Counted from the first letter of the stretch, positions 24,905 to 38,931 are shown. The stretch: DNA of 64,000 bases from Mugil cephalus (GCF_022458985.1 NC_061783.1:12390913-12454912); one strand, 5' to 3'. Program-made: numbers and translations. Notes: generated from the sequence alone by a model not told the origin.

Positions 24905-27900
24905 TCACACCAGGTGTTCCTGCTCCTCCCACTCCTCAGGTGACCGGGCCTCCTCTAACTGGAGGACGAGGTCGGAGTCTCTCTGTGTGGCCGGGGCAGT
25001 GTGTGCGGGGCTTTCGTTTCGGGAGTGTGAGCGCGGGTGCGTGTGCGCTTCGTCCAGCGACAGGTCAGCCACACACCCTGCGTCCACACACCCCTCCTCC
25101 CCAGCGGCCCTGTTTTCTAGCTCCAGAGTGCTGGGCCTCGCCACCTCCGCCACCGCGGCACCTGGCGGGGCGCTCGTCGACCCCCCGTCCACTTCCGGCT
25201 CGCCCTCCAGGGGCTGCTGCCAGGTCGGGGCGGGGGTCACGTCCCTGGAGGTCTGGCTCTCAGTCTCGGTCTCGGTGTGCGTGTCGGGGGAGGAGTCGGT
25301 TTCCGTGGTGGGCGGGGAGGGGATGAGGGCGAGGCTCTGGGGGTTGTTCTGGGGGTTGATGTTGTTGTTGAACCAGGCCATGATGTTGTCCAGCAGCTGA
25401 GCGCTGGCCGTGGGGTCCAGAGCCTCCAGACTCTGAGGGTCGCTGGGGGTGAAAGGTCCCCCCGGAGGGATCACCGGCGAAAGCAGCAGCTCCGGCTCGA
25501 GCTCTGGAGACGGGAGGCACAATTGGGCGGGAGGCTGAGGGTCGGACTTCGAGGGGCGTTCGAGAGCGTAGGTAGAAGGGCGTTCTGTAGTGTAAGAGCT
25601 ACTGTGTTCTGGGCAGGGGTTGTAAGAGTCGTCGGGTTTCGGGGCGCCGTCGTACGTGGCTGTTTGTTCCCGGTTGTACGAACCAGGATGGACGGGGTTT
25701 TGAGTGCGTTCTAGTGCGCAGGAGGCGCTGTGTTCAGCCTCAGCTAAATACGCACTGGGGTGGCAGTAAGTCTGCTCTTTACTGTCGTAGCGAGAATCTG
25801 TGACGGTGATATGATCGAGCACGTACGGGGCGCTCAGTGCGTTCTGGTCTTGTCTATGGCTGCAGTCGCTGTAAGCAGGTTCAGTGGTGTAGGGGGCCGT
25901 GTGGTTGTATGTGTGGTGCGAGCAGAGCTGCTCCTGTGTGTGTGTGTCCAGGTCGTACGGAGTGGTTATGTTCCCCAGTTTCATAAGGCTGTCTCCCAGC
26001 TCCAGCAGCTCTGCACTGAGGGAGGGAGGTGGGGGAGGGAGGGGGAAGGAGTTAGATATGGATGGCTGGGAGGTGGAGTCTGTCCTGTTAGGGGGGCGGG
26101 GAGGGTCCAGGAGAGAAGCGGGGAAGGACGAGCCCCTGGCCCCCGGGGGACCCTCGTTGCTGAGGGAGTGCAAAGCGACATCGCCCAGGTCTCCTGCGGG
26201 ACCCAGCCTCCTCTCCTGTCCTCTGTCCACCTCCATCCTCCCCTCCATCCCTCTCTCCAGGACTCCCTCCAGGCCTCGCTCTCGGCGGGACTCCTGGAGC
26301 GACAGCTGGATGGCCAGAAGGATGTTGGGGTCGTCTTCATCCAGCGAGCCCAGCGCTCTCCTGCGACCCTCGGGCCTCTCCGGGCCTTCTGAAACACAGA
26401 GTGTCACGTTAAAGCTTTGATCTCAGGGATCAATGCAAAATTTATGAATGGAGGAAAGGATTAGGATTCTAAAGTTTGTGCAGACACACTGCTGTAAACA
26501 CCTGTATGCTGTATACGTTGCACACATGAGTGAAAAACCTTTATGTCTTTTGGATAGTCCTGTTTCCACTATAAGGCATCGTATGAGGATATTACACTCT
26601 ACAATAGAAGCTTGCCAGACCTGTGTTGTCACTCCTCCTGCTGGTCTCTGGTGTGTTGCTGCTGCTTCTAAGGCTGTGCAGACTCAGCATGTCTGCTCTG
26701 CGTCGGGGTCTGTGTCTGCGGCGGTACTGGATGTCAGCATAATCCTGCAAAAAAAAGGCATTCAGGTTAGGTTATTACAAAAAAAGACACTAAGAAGCTA
26801 TTTTGTATCGAGCAAGTTCACAATCTTGGGCAGAACTCAGCTCATGCATTTGCAAATTATGCCAAGAAACTATGGTGCATTACCTGCGACTGTCTCTCTC
26901 TTTGGTCTCCGGCTCCCAGAACGGAGTGACGACTTCCCATCTTAACACACATAAGCAAACTATGTCAGCCGCCACCACAGTCATGCATTAAGGTGACCTC
27001 ACACTGTACAGATGTAGGCCACCGAGCGTAGCTTTAGGAAGATGCACAGAACAGCTAGAGTAAAAGCTGAGCACAACAAAAATGAGTTAGTGTTTCAGTG
27101 TATTGTGTGACAAAAAGGAGTTCCTTCGTTTACCTCAGGGGAGGCAAAGCCAAGGTACTCCCAGTCCCACGATCCTCCGGGGTAACTGAAACAAACAGTG
27201 GCACCCTTGAATCAGATAACTCACAGACTAAACAACATTAGGTTTCTGTGTAATCTGTAGCCACGTATTTATGCCCTGTGCAGCGTGTGTGTGTCTGGGT
27301 TTCGGCTTACTTCCTGCGTGGAGGCTCAGGTGAGTCGTTGGGAGCGACACCGCGGGCCACGGACGCCAGGAACTCCTGCCTCTTCTGCTGCACCAGACGA
27401 GCGGCGCTGATTATCTTGTGGCACGGCGTGCGCAGGTACGGCCGGTTGACCTTCTGGGCCAGATCCTCCACTACCATCTCCAGGTCGGTCTGGAAAAAGA
27501 AAGACACGATGGTAAATTCCAGCTGCTCGCGTAGATTTTTAAAAAAGGGGATTCACACCTCCCGTTCAGCTAAGACTGTAGATGAAAAATAAAGAAGTTG
27601 AGAATATTCTTCAAAATCATTCATATTGATCATAAGAGCACGATGATGACTTTCTTTACACCTTGCTCTGGCGTCTAGCGTCACCACAAGCAGAAATAAA
27701 CGAATGGGCAAATAATTCACTGATAAGACTTTGGGTTTAGTTTCGGTTCATTAAACCCTTCAGTTTATCCCTGAAGGGTTTAATGAACCCAGCAAGTTGA
27801 GGGAATCACTAGAGGGGCTTTAAAGTTGCTAGTCTTGTTCTTGCAGAGGACACATATGTATTAGATTACCTGCATGAGCTCAAATATCTCTTTCTGGGTG

Positions 27901-30900
27901 CTGCCTTGCTGCAGGAAGAAGCCGTATGGATAAGAGCACTTCAGCACGCGCCGCGTCTTCAGCAGCTCACACACGCCGTCCTCAATGAAGTGCGTGTCCG
28001 GAGGAGTGCCTTCGCCTGCAGCCGAATCGATACACAGATTCAAATTCGCGTCACAGCGCAGCTTAGGATTAATGCATTATGACCAAAACAAGGCAAAGTT
28101 TGAGGCTTGAGACTGAAAGACAGGATCTATTCGTGTCTTGGCAATTCCAGCAAATGCACTGTTCTTGAAAATGACTTGCAGCTGACGAGCAGTTCACTCA
28201 GACTCCATTTGGATTCAGCTCCTTTCAACAGGGGGAGACCAGGGCAAGGCACTTACGACTAATGAAGGCTCTGCTCAGCTGCTCCATCTTTTCTTTAGCC
28301 GTTTTTAGCAGCTTCTGCTCCAACTAACACACAGCAAACACAAAGGAGATGTTTAACATGTTTGCAATGATCATCACATCGCAATGTAGCTTTTGAGCCA
28401 ATCTTTGCATTGTTTTACGGCAGACGTGTTACCTTGTAGCTGTGTTCGTGGTTCTTGAAGCGAGTGTAATAGTGCATGAAACGATCCAGCTCCTGAAAAC
28501 TCTTGTGCTTCTTTTCTGCCTGTAACAAATTGAAACTATTTCAGTCCAGTGTCTCTGTGGGCGAGGACGTTACAAATGCTGTAGGGAATTTGAACATGTG
28601 CTTGAATTTTACGACAGGCGATGTATAAATGTAGTAAATATTTATACCTCTACAGTCATCTCCTTGGACTGCTCCTCTAGCTGCTGGATGACCTCATAGC
28701 GAGTGCAGCGGTAGTAGCCTCCTGTTGAAGAGCTGTGCTTCTTCCACTCCTCCAGACAGATCCAACAGAAGTCATACTTACACTAAAGAACGGGAGAAAC
28801 GGTTCGCTATACAGCTAGCGATGAACATTCTTGCATTTTAACATTATCTTTACAGAAGATGGGACACAGCAGACAGAGAGGTTGTCGGTGTGTATACCTT
28901 GGCACACTGCATGTGGTTGCAGCCCTCATTCTTCTGAATGGGCGACTTGCAGTTGGCACAGGGTTTGGAGTTGGTCAACAGCCACAGGCAGTTAGCAGCA
29001 TCCTCATAGGCCTCGCTCACACCTGCCACTGTGGAAAGCACACACACACATTAGTAATGTCTGTACTGTTTAACACCTGGCCTGCAGGTGCACACCAGCA
29101 CACACATTTGGCAAATATCAACGACCTCAACAGCTGCCAGTATGTTGTAAAATATATAGCAAGACATCCTAGTAGGACGTCCTGGTGGCGTCAGTTAAGA
29201 GTTCTTTGACGAGTTTAAAACTTTATCACTATTTATCCATATTGGTATGCAATAGACAAAAGAGACAATCATTCTCTGTCTCTGGGGCTAAGTTTCAAGA
29301 TCTGGAAACGGTGACGCCTGCATCTGGGAAAACATTTAGCAAAACATTGTCTGACCAAGATGGATATATTTTTTATGCTGAGGAGACATAAGGAAGCAGT
29401 CCTGTGGGGACAGGCAGAGGCTGCAGCTGCATTAGCCTTGCCAGCGTATGAAGTTGGCGGGGACCATCCAGAATTTGAACTGCTCTGAGCAAAAGGGGAC
29501 CAGCGGTGTGTGTTAAAATTTGTCTTTAACACCAACACAAGAATGAATCTGCCATAAACTGTGTGGACTGTTGTTTAACACTGAGATCAGTCCCTGTGAG
29601 AACTCATGTGTGTCTCTTACAATGCAAGAAAGTCTGACTCACCACTTTGACAGAGTTTAGTGGGATGTTCTTCAAATCCCAAAGATAAACTTGATGTTAA
29701 ACTTTGCACTATTTACATGGCTTCATTTTACTTAAATGTAGGGATTTTCAGTTTTTGTTAGGCTGGTTTGTCTTTGAGACATCTTTTCTTTTTGTTCACA
29801 GAGCAGGTCAACACACCTTCACGAGCTGGGCAGGTTGCTCTTACACATCACAAAGCCATAATAGTTTTGCTGAAAAGAAAGATTTTTGTCAAGAAAACAA
29901 GGGCGGAGAAATTTATTGCTTCAGTTGCCCTATAATTACCATCAACACTGATGCCATACACATAAGTAAGTGGCTAATTTTTCTTTTAACTATCTTATTG
30001 AGGTGCCAGCTCACTGAGCTGCGGCGAAAATGATCCCTGGTAACACCAAATAAAAACAAACAAAACAGGACTGGCTTACACTCCTCAGGCTTCATCTCTG
30101 TGACTTTCTGAAGCCAGTTCCTCCACATCTGACAATCACATGGCTCATGGGCCTCGCCAAGGCACTCCCTGCACACAGGGAGGGCAATAAGCAGAGATCT
30201 GAGTATAATAAAATAAAATGCACTGAAACTAAATCAGAATGACAATCGGAAATCTTTCCAAGAACTGGAAAGTGCAGAAACAGGCACAGAATGCAAACTC
30301 ACACCAAGAAGGAAGTAGAAGTTAAATAAATAATAAGATAAATATGACAAAAACTGAACAGATTAGAAAGGTCTTTGTGGGCATGAACAAAGAAAACAGG
30401 TATTGCCACTTTCCCAATATAGAATATAATAGGGGCATTATTCACACAGTTGCTGTCTTCCAGTATTGTGTGCATCTGAAATAAAAGAAGGGTATAGTGT
30501 GCAGCTTAAACGTTAAACTGGATGGTACTTGGGGCAGATTTCTGTCAGGAACAATGTTAATAAAACATGAAGAGATAAACGTGTGAGGTGAATAGTCTAC
30601 AGAATCCCAAATCTTGACATTACCAGCAGAAGAGGTGACCCTTGCCACAATCAACAGCCGGCGAGGGCAGCAGTGGGAAGCTGTGTGGATCACTGTCCCC
30701 GGGGCCCGGCCGAGTGAGTCTCACCGCTCGCTCGCAACGAGCTGCAGGACACCAACGTATGGCCGGGTTGTTCTCCACAAATGCCTGTTACAGGGGAGGA
30801 GACACATGTTAGACGGGGAATGGAAAGATAAATCTATCAATCTACCACAAACGTGATCTCTACCTTGATGTCAAACTGTAGATATCGCTGGTCCATCTCT

Positions 30901-33900
30901 CTGGAAACCACACTCTCTATCACATGCACCGGCACCAGCTGGTAGCACTCATACGCCGGACAGAAGATATTGTGAGCGTCACCCTCCTGAATCTTTACAT
31001 TGAGGAACCTGAGAAACACACATATGCACAGAGGGATGACTGAAACAGATCCGCTTCAACACACACAGTAACTTTTGCACACAAAGTTCTGGCCCTTACC
31101 CTTCCCAACACGCTCTGCAGAACTCGTGGCCACAGGACATGTCCACTGGATCCTCAAAGACTGAGATAGAGCAGAGACATATTCCACACTGCAGGGAGAC
31201 AAAATAGATAAAAAAAAACACATGATTCACACCTACAATGTAATTTCCATTATTATACACATGGGAGGGACAGAATAACAGCAATATATATATTAAAAAG
31301 TATCTGCAAAACCTGTTAAGGGTTTTCTGAGACTGTGCTAATGAGTGTTAAGTATGTTTTGTGAATACACATTATTTTACCATGGTAATTTTATGCAACT
31401 CTGCAAAGGACAATGGAAAACCTAGAAAACCTGAGCTGCTACCGCACCATCATCAACATCAACGGACTAGCAACTAATCCTTATTCACAAGTACAAAGAA
31501 GAGAAAAGAGCAGAAAGAAGAAGTATTGCTACAAAGTTGCCCCCTTGCTCTAATAAGATTAGACATTAACCTAACACCATCAGACAAATCAATTCAATCC
31601 GTCTGCTAGAGTGAACAGGACGTGTGCCGTTTACTTCACAGTGCTTCCAACTTCCCTTTTTTAAACTCAAAGATCTGAGTATTTGTTCTCCCACTCCTCA
31701 CCGTGGCCAGGCCTTCCTCTCCAGGTGTGAGGCAGCTGTCGGTGGGGGAAGTGAGGGTAAGTGTAAGGGGTGAGCGTGGCGTCCTAGGAGTGCGCGGGGA
31801 GGGGAGCGTGTCCCAGGCGTTGTAGCCGCTGGGTGGCGGGGTGGGCATGGTGACGCCGGAGCGTTGGCAGCAGCCCTCAGCATCAGACATCCAGGCTTCC
31901 AGTAGCTTTTCTCTGTCCCAGTCTGAGAGAAGTGATTAACAGTAATTAAGAGGTCATAGACAAATTACTTATGTAACTGTCCCTAAATACCGTCGTCATA
32001 ACGACAGAAGTGTGACGGTCAGCAAAGGTCGTGAATGAATCTTCTCCAGTAGTAGTAGTAGTAGTAGTAGAAACACACACCGTGTGCTCGAAGCAGGGCC
32101 TCAGCAGTGAAAAGGGGAGCTTGCAGCATGTCAGCCGTCTCCACAATCAACATGTCCTTCAGTCTGCGCAGATCCTGAAGCTTCAGTCCCTCATAAGGCT
32201 ACGAGGATAGAGACAGGGACATTTTGAGATGTTGAAAGAAATAAAATGAAAGAGAAAGAACAGAAGAGAAAGTGGAAGGTGATACTGGGCATGACATCTG
32301 GAGACAGGAAGAAAGCTGTATTCAACAAAAGCAGGAAAAGTACGAGATTGAGATATGTTTGAGGAAGTGAAAAAGATAATGCGAGGACTGGGATGTGGGG
32401 CAGTGAGGGTGGAGGGCGGTTTGAGTGGTGGGAAAGAGATTAAGCATTAGCATGAATTTGGCTGCAGGAAGGAAGATCAAACTGCTATCAGCTGGCAGCT
32501 GCTGCACGTCTGTGTTGGTGCCCTCTGCTTGAACAGGATCCTGAGAAACATGTGAGGTGAGTGAATGCTTTTTCTCGCATTATTCTTCTTCTAAGAAACA
32601 CTGCAAGATGTGATCTGCAAAAAGAGAATATGAACACAGGCAATTTTCATGACGAAATATGAGTAAAGATGTGGAAGTCCCTACGGCAAGGTGATACCAT
32701 ATCACCAAGAAATACCTAAAAGGCCAAAAACTAAATCATTACAAATACATTTACAGGAAAGGACATTTGGGTGGCAAAGGACATTTGCTGTGTAGTGAAG
32801 GTTTCAAAGACGCAACGGTGACTTATGAAGCTTAAAAATAACTCAAGCCAGCAGGGAACCCCCAGATCTCGTAGCCGCGCTCTCACCTCCTTGTATTGCA
32901 GCAGGTTGGTTTCGCCATGTGCGTCTGTGTTTGACTGCAGAGCTGAGGAGGAGGAGAAAACCATCTGTGACTCCAGGCTGAGGGCCAGCTCGGTGTGGTG
33001 GTGCCGCTCGGCATGGTCACATGGCGTCAACTTGTCCTCGTCCTCCACAAAAAGGTCCGCCTCACTCTGGATCAGCAGCTAGAGAGGAAAACGGGAGTGA
33101 GAGGAGATATATTGTTAGCGGAGGAGGAAGAAAACCGAGAGACTTGAAACAAAAGACAACAAGAGAGGCGAGAGGGGAAGGGGAGCAGACAAAGACGCAG
33201 GGGAAAGGGATCAAATTCAACAGGAGTCAAGTTAGTTTTGTGAAACGGAGAAAGATTAATGTGAAGAGAAACGGTAAGAAAACAGGAAACAAAGAAGGGA
33301 AGAGAAACGACTTCTATCTTAAAAGGTTAATATGGGTTATTTTTCTCTTCTAAGGGTTTACTGACTGTAAAATCTAATCCAATTAAACAAAATATGCATC
33401 AGCTATGCGGAAAATGTAGCTCATTCTAATACGAGCATGGGTTTGACAGACGCTGTCTCACCTCCACGCAGCTCTTCATGCCTGCAGCGGCAGCGTAGTG
33501 CAGGCAGGTGCTGTGGTGGTTGTCGGTGGCGTTAACGTTGGCCTTCTCATACTGGCCTCCTTCCAGCCTGGCCCCGGTCCAGCTCAGGATCATCTGGCAG
33601 CAGAGGGACACACAAACAAAGACACGTGCAACTTTACTTGTGCTTAAACTTTACTTAAAAGCAGTGACTTCCAACGATAAACCTTCTTCACACCGGTATC
33701 AACTACATTTGCCCCCGTACCTGCAGACAGTCGGCGCGGCGCTGCTCGTCCCTCTGGGGTCGCGCCAGTCGGGGCGACAGCGCTCCCTCGGGCAGCAGCA
33801 GGATCTGTGGGCCTTGGCACAGCACGTGGAGGCATGTCTCATTGTGCACATTACGCTTGTTGGGGTTCCCCTCTTTGCTGAACAGGAAGGACCTATACAA

Positions 33901-36900
33901 TGCAGGGAAAAATAGAAACAGAAGGAACAGGGACAAAATGAGCACATTAGGAGTTCAGCCTTTAGATGGGAAAAAAGGTTTAAGACAGACAGTCAAAGGA
34001 AAAGCGGAGAAGAAATGTGAAGCAATCTTAAGAGAGAAGAAGGACATGAGTGGAGATGACAAAAGGATAAATTATGGTGGAGAAATGGCCAGTAAAATGA
34101 TTGTCGGTGGGTAGGAACAACAGTGGAGGGAAGCAAAGCAAGATGGCAAAATATTGACTATTCCTGTTTAACATCTCTGAGATAATGGACATGCTGGCTG
34201 ACGGGTGTGTACACACACACACACACACACACGCAGACAGCGGTTGATGGATGTGGGAGTTGCACTGAGAGCCAGACCATGGTTGCGGTTCTGTTTAGTA
34301 AATAGTTTTTCTCTGTTGTTTGTCTGTCATAACCTCCATTTCCTGATTAACTTTCCACTCTGTTATTTGGCTCCGCAAGTTCTGTTTTTTTCCATCGTTC
34401 TAAAAACCAACGAATCGTTTTACACCCTGCTATGGCGTGTGTACGGAAAAGCTTAAATTAGAAGTCTTTCATGATCAGAATAGCTGCACATATTGAATTA
34501 CATTCTCTGCAAAATAAAAAAAAAAAAAAAAACAAGATCCACAGGATTCACAATGGTTCAGACACTCTGATATTTCTGGGATGCAGCGGTGCCACTATTG
34601 CATTAGAGTTTTCTTAGTGTACAGCCCTTCAGTCAGATTCTTCCACTTTTGAACCTCTTATCCCGTCCGCCACAAACCCCTGCAGCTTCGCTCTAATGAT
34701 AGTGCGCTGCCAATTCACCCGCACAGCAATAATCATTAATTATTCCCCCTTGACTCCAACCCAATACCCCCCCCACACGTCTACACACATATGTGGACAA
34801 AGCCCTATGGTCAGGATGAATGACCCTAATATCAGTTTACTAGAAACAACAGTCCGGGGGACGTTGTGAAAGCTGTTAATACGACTCAGATTCTGCGTTA
34901 GTTTGTCATGTGAGACCATAAGAACACAGCCCACAGACACTGAATGCCAAAAAAAAAAAAAAAAAAAGAAGTTCAAGCTTGTTATTTACATATCGCTAAG
35001 ACTGTCTGCTCAGTTGTTGTGGAGGAAGGGCTCCACTTCCTGAGCTACACCCATTTTTCCAGGAATAGGTCTACTTGTGATTTTATAGTTTGCACATCTC
35101 ATGGGATTACGAGTCAATTAAATCCACAGAGACTACTGGAAGTGAGATACACCCATACAATAATTATAAAAGAAAAAAAAAATCAAACCCAACCAGCTTC
35201 TACGAGCCAACTCTCCCGTCACCGTCTATCTATCTGCTCACCAATGTCCAAGTGAAGTGCTGGAACAAAGAAGCATTTCCTGTGATGCTTATCGGGAGCA
35301 GAGCGCTGCCTTCAGCACGCCTTCCTACTAACCCATTATAAGTTAGTAGGAAGGAACACAAATAGCACACCATTTGATTCACTGAGCTATATTCTCAGAC
35401 ACATTAAGCAGTTGTGGAGTCACAGTTTTCCCTCCTCAAAACACACGGGCCCGTGTGCGCACATGCACATGCACAGATAATTGACTGGCCTTTTCAAACG
35501 GCTTCCTCTGACCCCCCCTACCCCCTGTAATCATGGAAAGAAAGGGTAAGAGAGAGGAAGAGTGCGAGGAGGAGGAGATGAGGACAGCTATTGAGTCACA
35601 GTCACTGAATCAGCTGTCCCGGTCATGGCCGGCAGCCTGATTATCTCTGCAGGAGGTAAAAAAAGACACTCCATATGTTTTCTAGTTTAACCCTTTTCTT
35701 TTATGTCGCGTTAGACTACGACGCTCTAATTTATGGTTCTTGTCTGCATGTGTTGCGGCTGCGTGCACCTGTTTCCAGCGAGCGTGCGGGCACTAAACCT
35801 GCCCCTAACACTCCTAACAATAACCATGCAGTGAATTCAAATCTGTTAATACTCTTAAAGAAGCATCGCAGTGATTTAGCACAGCGCTTTCATTAAACAG
35901 GGGGACTCATAGGAAAGCTATTAAAAAGAATCAATAAAGTAGAGGCAGGAATATATTTCATAAGATGTCCACTGGAAGAGGCAGACCCCCAAAAAACGCT
36001 GCATCCTACGATTCCCAAAATGCAAATACGACCTTTCATTAGGCCAAAATGGTTTCTGAGCTCCCACGTTAGAAGGACACACTTTCTTCGTGAATGTTTG
36101 AAATCTAACGTCCAATCTGATTAGAAAGCTCCCTTCAAAAACCACACAAAAATATTATACAACTGTTTTCAAGGCTTCGGCAAGACTCTCGCAGCTGCTT
36201 ATTCAACTAAGCGGGAGACACGAAAGACGTATTCGGTTTAGTCACTTATATAAAAGTACCAATACCGCAATGCAACAACAAGTAAAAATGCCTGAATGAA
36301 AGGGTATCAGGACAAAAATGTAGGTGAAGTATTAACATAGTAAAATGACCGGTCTGGTCCCTGTGACCGATGTATGATTATATGTGACACCATTAGACCG
36401 TTAATGCCTAAGCCTCTGTGTTATCAGCATGTTGGTGGAGTTACTGCTGCAGGTAGAGCTAGTTTGATCTAGCAAAAAAAAACACAAAAAGTTCTGATAC
36501 ATCTGTTCTAAGTTTTTTGATTTTTGTCTTGATGTGAGAAGTTTGAAGGCGGGTTAATCACTATTTATTTTTGAGAGCTGTAAACAACTCATAGACATTT
36601 TTAATGATAATGATAGTTGCTGACCAGCCTATATCAATTACACTCACTGACTGCAGCAGCTATCGTTTGCTGGTCAATGTGCTAGACAAGGTGCTTAAGA
36701 ACAGCTGAAAATACAAAGAGTATCCCAAGATGTTGACCTGGACTCCTAACTCCACGGATCGATGGCCTCACTTCTAACATCCCATGTCCAGTCCCTGATA
36801 AGTCACAACAAACACACACAATATCAGGCCAGTGGTTTAAATGTTTTGGCTAACCGGTGCATTTCCCTCTGAAATGTACTTGAACATCCTCATGTCAAGT

Positions 36901-37528
36901 ACCTTAAATCATACTCAAATACTGTACAGAAGTAAATATACTTAGTTCATGTCCCCCGCTAGTCAGGAGGCGCATATTGCTGTTATATATCCTATAAAGT
37001 AAGTGCTGTTAAGGGATACGTCTGCATCTGACTGCCACTGTTCCTCATGGCTAATGCACTTTCCCTGCGCCCTGTAACATCATTTACATAATGCAACAGT
37101 ATATGCAGCAGGCCTCTTTGGACCCCTGTACACTAAGTTGCCTTGCTTGACTTAAAATGCAATTATGAAAACGGTGATTCTCGGAAATGTTTTTAATCCA
37201 GACATACTCCTAATTGTTATTCAGTCTAATATGACTCACTGACTTTGTAACTGTTTGACTGAATTACAAACCGCAGCCTGAAAAGAAACAGTTCGGATTC
37301 GGTCAAATTCTGACACGGACCATAAAACACGAAGCGTTACCTGAGCAGACGTGTCATTGCATGGCGGCAGACATAGTGCAGGGCTGTGTTGTGCTGGTAC
37401 TGCTCTCCATATGATGCGTTGGGGTCCAGGCCGTCCCTGAACTGGGGGTTGCCCTCGTACAGCTGCCAGGCCAGGGCCTCGTCGCCGCTCACGAGGGCCT
37501 TGCGGAACTTGGTGGCCGTGTTTCCCAT
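24905..37528 (-). CDS. ankib1: Ankyrin repeat and IBR domain E3 ubiquitin ligase
   Basis: Nineteen minus-strand coding exons, phases all consistent, 1303 residues: 37528-37341, 33892-33721, 33593-33462, 33078-32887, 32198-32081, 31922-31702, 31188-31100, 31008-30864, 30784-30624, 30168-30080, 29028-28898, 28782-28648, 28519-28433, 28323-28257, 28015-27870, 27489-27311, 27185-27134, 26744-26621, 26388-24905. MGNTATKF fits the conserved, potentially myristoylated start; an in-frame ATG eight codons upstream was not chosen. Order of parts: ankyrin repeats ([28 protein letters not shown]), RING1 from Cys342 ([20 protein letters not shown]), IBR ([20 protein letters not shown]), RING2 with candidate catalytic Cys539 in NEGCNHMQC, an Ariadne-like helical region, and a UIM near 828-845 ([16 protein letters not shown]). 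The C-terminal exon is longer and richer in Ser, Thr, Pro and Tyr than the human one, which is 1089 residues in total. Ends in EHLV, as the human protein ends in VHLV. Confidence 0.97.
26884..26940 (-). CDS. ankib1: Possible in-frame cassette exon of ankib1
   Basis: Within the intron between 27134 and 26744 lies a 57-base stretch bounded by AG (26942-26941) and a good donor CAG|GTAATG. It is phase 0 on both sides and open, encoding [19 protein letters not shown]. The polypyrimidine tract is weak and I recall no mammalian counterpart, so it is only a candidate alternative exon. Confidence 0.3.
27745..27789. repeat. Perfect 19-bp foldback with 7-nt loop
   Basis: The arm 27745-27763 (GGTTCATTAAACCCTTCAG) is the exact reverse complement of 27771-27789, separated by TTTATCC. 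It lies in an ankib1 intron. Confidence 0.95.
32048..32071. repeat. ankib1: (AGT)n microsatellite beside an ankib1 donor
   Basis: Eight AGT units end only about nine bases from the donor of the ankib1 exon 32198-32081, on its intron side. Confidence 0.95.
35320..35354. repeat. 13-bp foldback with 9-nt loop
   Basis: CCTTCCTACTAAC at 35320-35332 is followed after nine bases by its exact complement GTTAGTAGGAAGG at 35342-35354. Confidence 0.95.
36600..36861 (+). mobile_element. Tc1-like remnant (3' end)
   Basis: GATGTTGACCTGGACTCC matches the region coding the end of the transposase in the fish family with ACCGATCAGCC ends. ACACAATATCAGGCCAGTGG and GGCTAACCGGTGCA form its decayed right terminus. 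Highly diverged, with the 5' part lost or unrecognisable. Confidence 0.55.
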
Positions 37529-37672
37529 TGCTTCGCGCTCGCCGAGGGCCACCTGAAGGGAACTGCAGCAGATGCCCGTCTATCCACCGGCCCGGCCTGC
37601 GCCTCTCTCTTCCTCCTCCCCCGCTCACCACAGGTCACGACTTAGAGCAACATGGTTCGGCGTTTTCCTTCC
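37529..37672 (-). other. ankib1: ankib1 5' UTR part of first coding exon
   Basis: A minus-strand acceptor (TTTCCAG, exon from 37672) precedes the start codon by about 144 bases. The upstream non-coding exon is probably the CpG-rich sequence ending at 41268. Confidence 0.5.
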
Positions 37673-38555
37673 CTGGAAATAGGAGAGGGGAGATTAATCG
37701 GAGGAAAATGTTTGTGGAAAGAGGGCCGTGAGTTAAGGAAACAATCAAGTGGAAACGAAGGCTGGCGATGGTAAGAAAAATTTTTTTTTTTTTTTTTTTT
37801 TTAAAAAGACAAAAGATGGAGGGAGGAAAACGGAGAGGGAAACTTAATCAATCACTCCTTACATCGATCAGTTGATGTGCTGCAGCTTGGACATTATCTA
37901 ACTGGAAATAGAGGGACAGAAAAAAGAAGCTAGAAAGACAAAGATAATTATAAAGAGGGCAGGCCAGAGGGGAAGGTTAATGATACCCAAACCATCGATT
38001 TGCTAGTCAGTAGATGAACGGCATGGTCAATATTACCACAGCAGACCACTGTGAGGCCAGTTGGGTCACGCTCGTGAGAAATCTGCATCCATTACAATGT
38101 TTACATACTTTTCAGCACCAGAGAGCCTGAGAGTGTGTCGAACCATGTGACGCTAACTGGGCCAAAACTAGTTTTACTTTGCCTCTCAGGCACTAACCCA
38201 AAGAATCGCAGGAATTACAGCTATGTCTGCTCCAGCAGAGTTTGCACTGCCATTGTAGACCCACGAGTTATCAACATCTTTTCATTTTCTTGCCATCCCA
38301 TCCAATTTTAAATGCATTTTATTGGCAAGAGGAGCATTTTTAATATCACAAGCGATATAAGAGCAATAACAGCAGTGTGGAGAAATAGAACCAATATGGG
38401 AGACAAACAAACAATCTTTCTTGTCACATACTGTACATAATCACTATCTTTATCACTCTGTTGTGGTTCATTTCCTTCCTTGTCATCCCCGTCTCTCCTT
38501 CTGTCCCTCCGTTACTCGCAAACACACGACATTACATCCTGTAATGAGTACACAG

Positions 38556-38559
<4 letters not shown>

Positions 38560-38598
<39 letters not shown>
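38560..38598. repeat. (TG)n microsatellite
   Basis: About 19 uninterrupted TG units in the ankib1 5' intron. Confidence 0.97.
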
Positions 38599-38931
38599 GG
38601 GCTGTTAAGGGTATCATTACAGTCTTCATTCTATGGCCATCTGTCTGACCGTCACAAAGAACCTCTTTGAGGCCGGCTACAGTTGGCCGCTGGCTGGCCG
38701 GGCTCTGGAACATTTGAATAAAGTGGCTGGCTGCCTCCCCTCTTCTTCTTCTTCTGCCTCCCCTCTTCTATTCAGTGACAGACAGGGAAAATACACACTA
38801 ACAGACGGAGACATAAGGGCTGCCCAGAAGCTGCTGCTACCGCTGGCGAATAATAAGCAACATTTTGTAAGCTCTTCTCTTGTGATGCATGCAGTGGCCC
38901 AGTCTGTTTGTAGATATCTGGAAGCAGTGTG

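Larger units (their letters stand above)
33893..37340 (-). other. ankib1: ankib1 first coding intron
   Basis: About 3.4 kb of intron with a CA run at 34210-34233, A runs near 34508-34524 and 34949-34967, a foldback at 35320-35354 and a Tc1-like remnant at 36600-36861. No nested gene was recognised. Confidence 0.6.

Noticed and set aside
24822-26420. Several long plus-strand frames opposite the ankib1 last exon
   Set aside because: They are antisense shadows of a long GC-rich coding exon whose minus-strand product matches ANKIB1 with UIM and conserved end.
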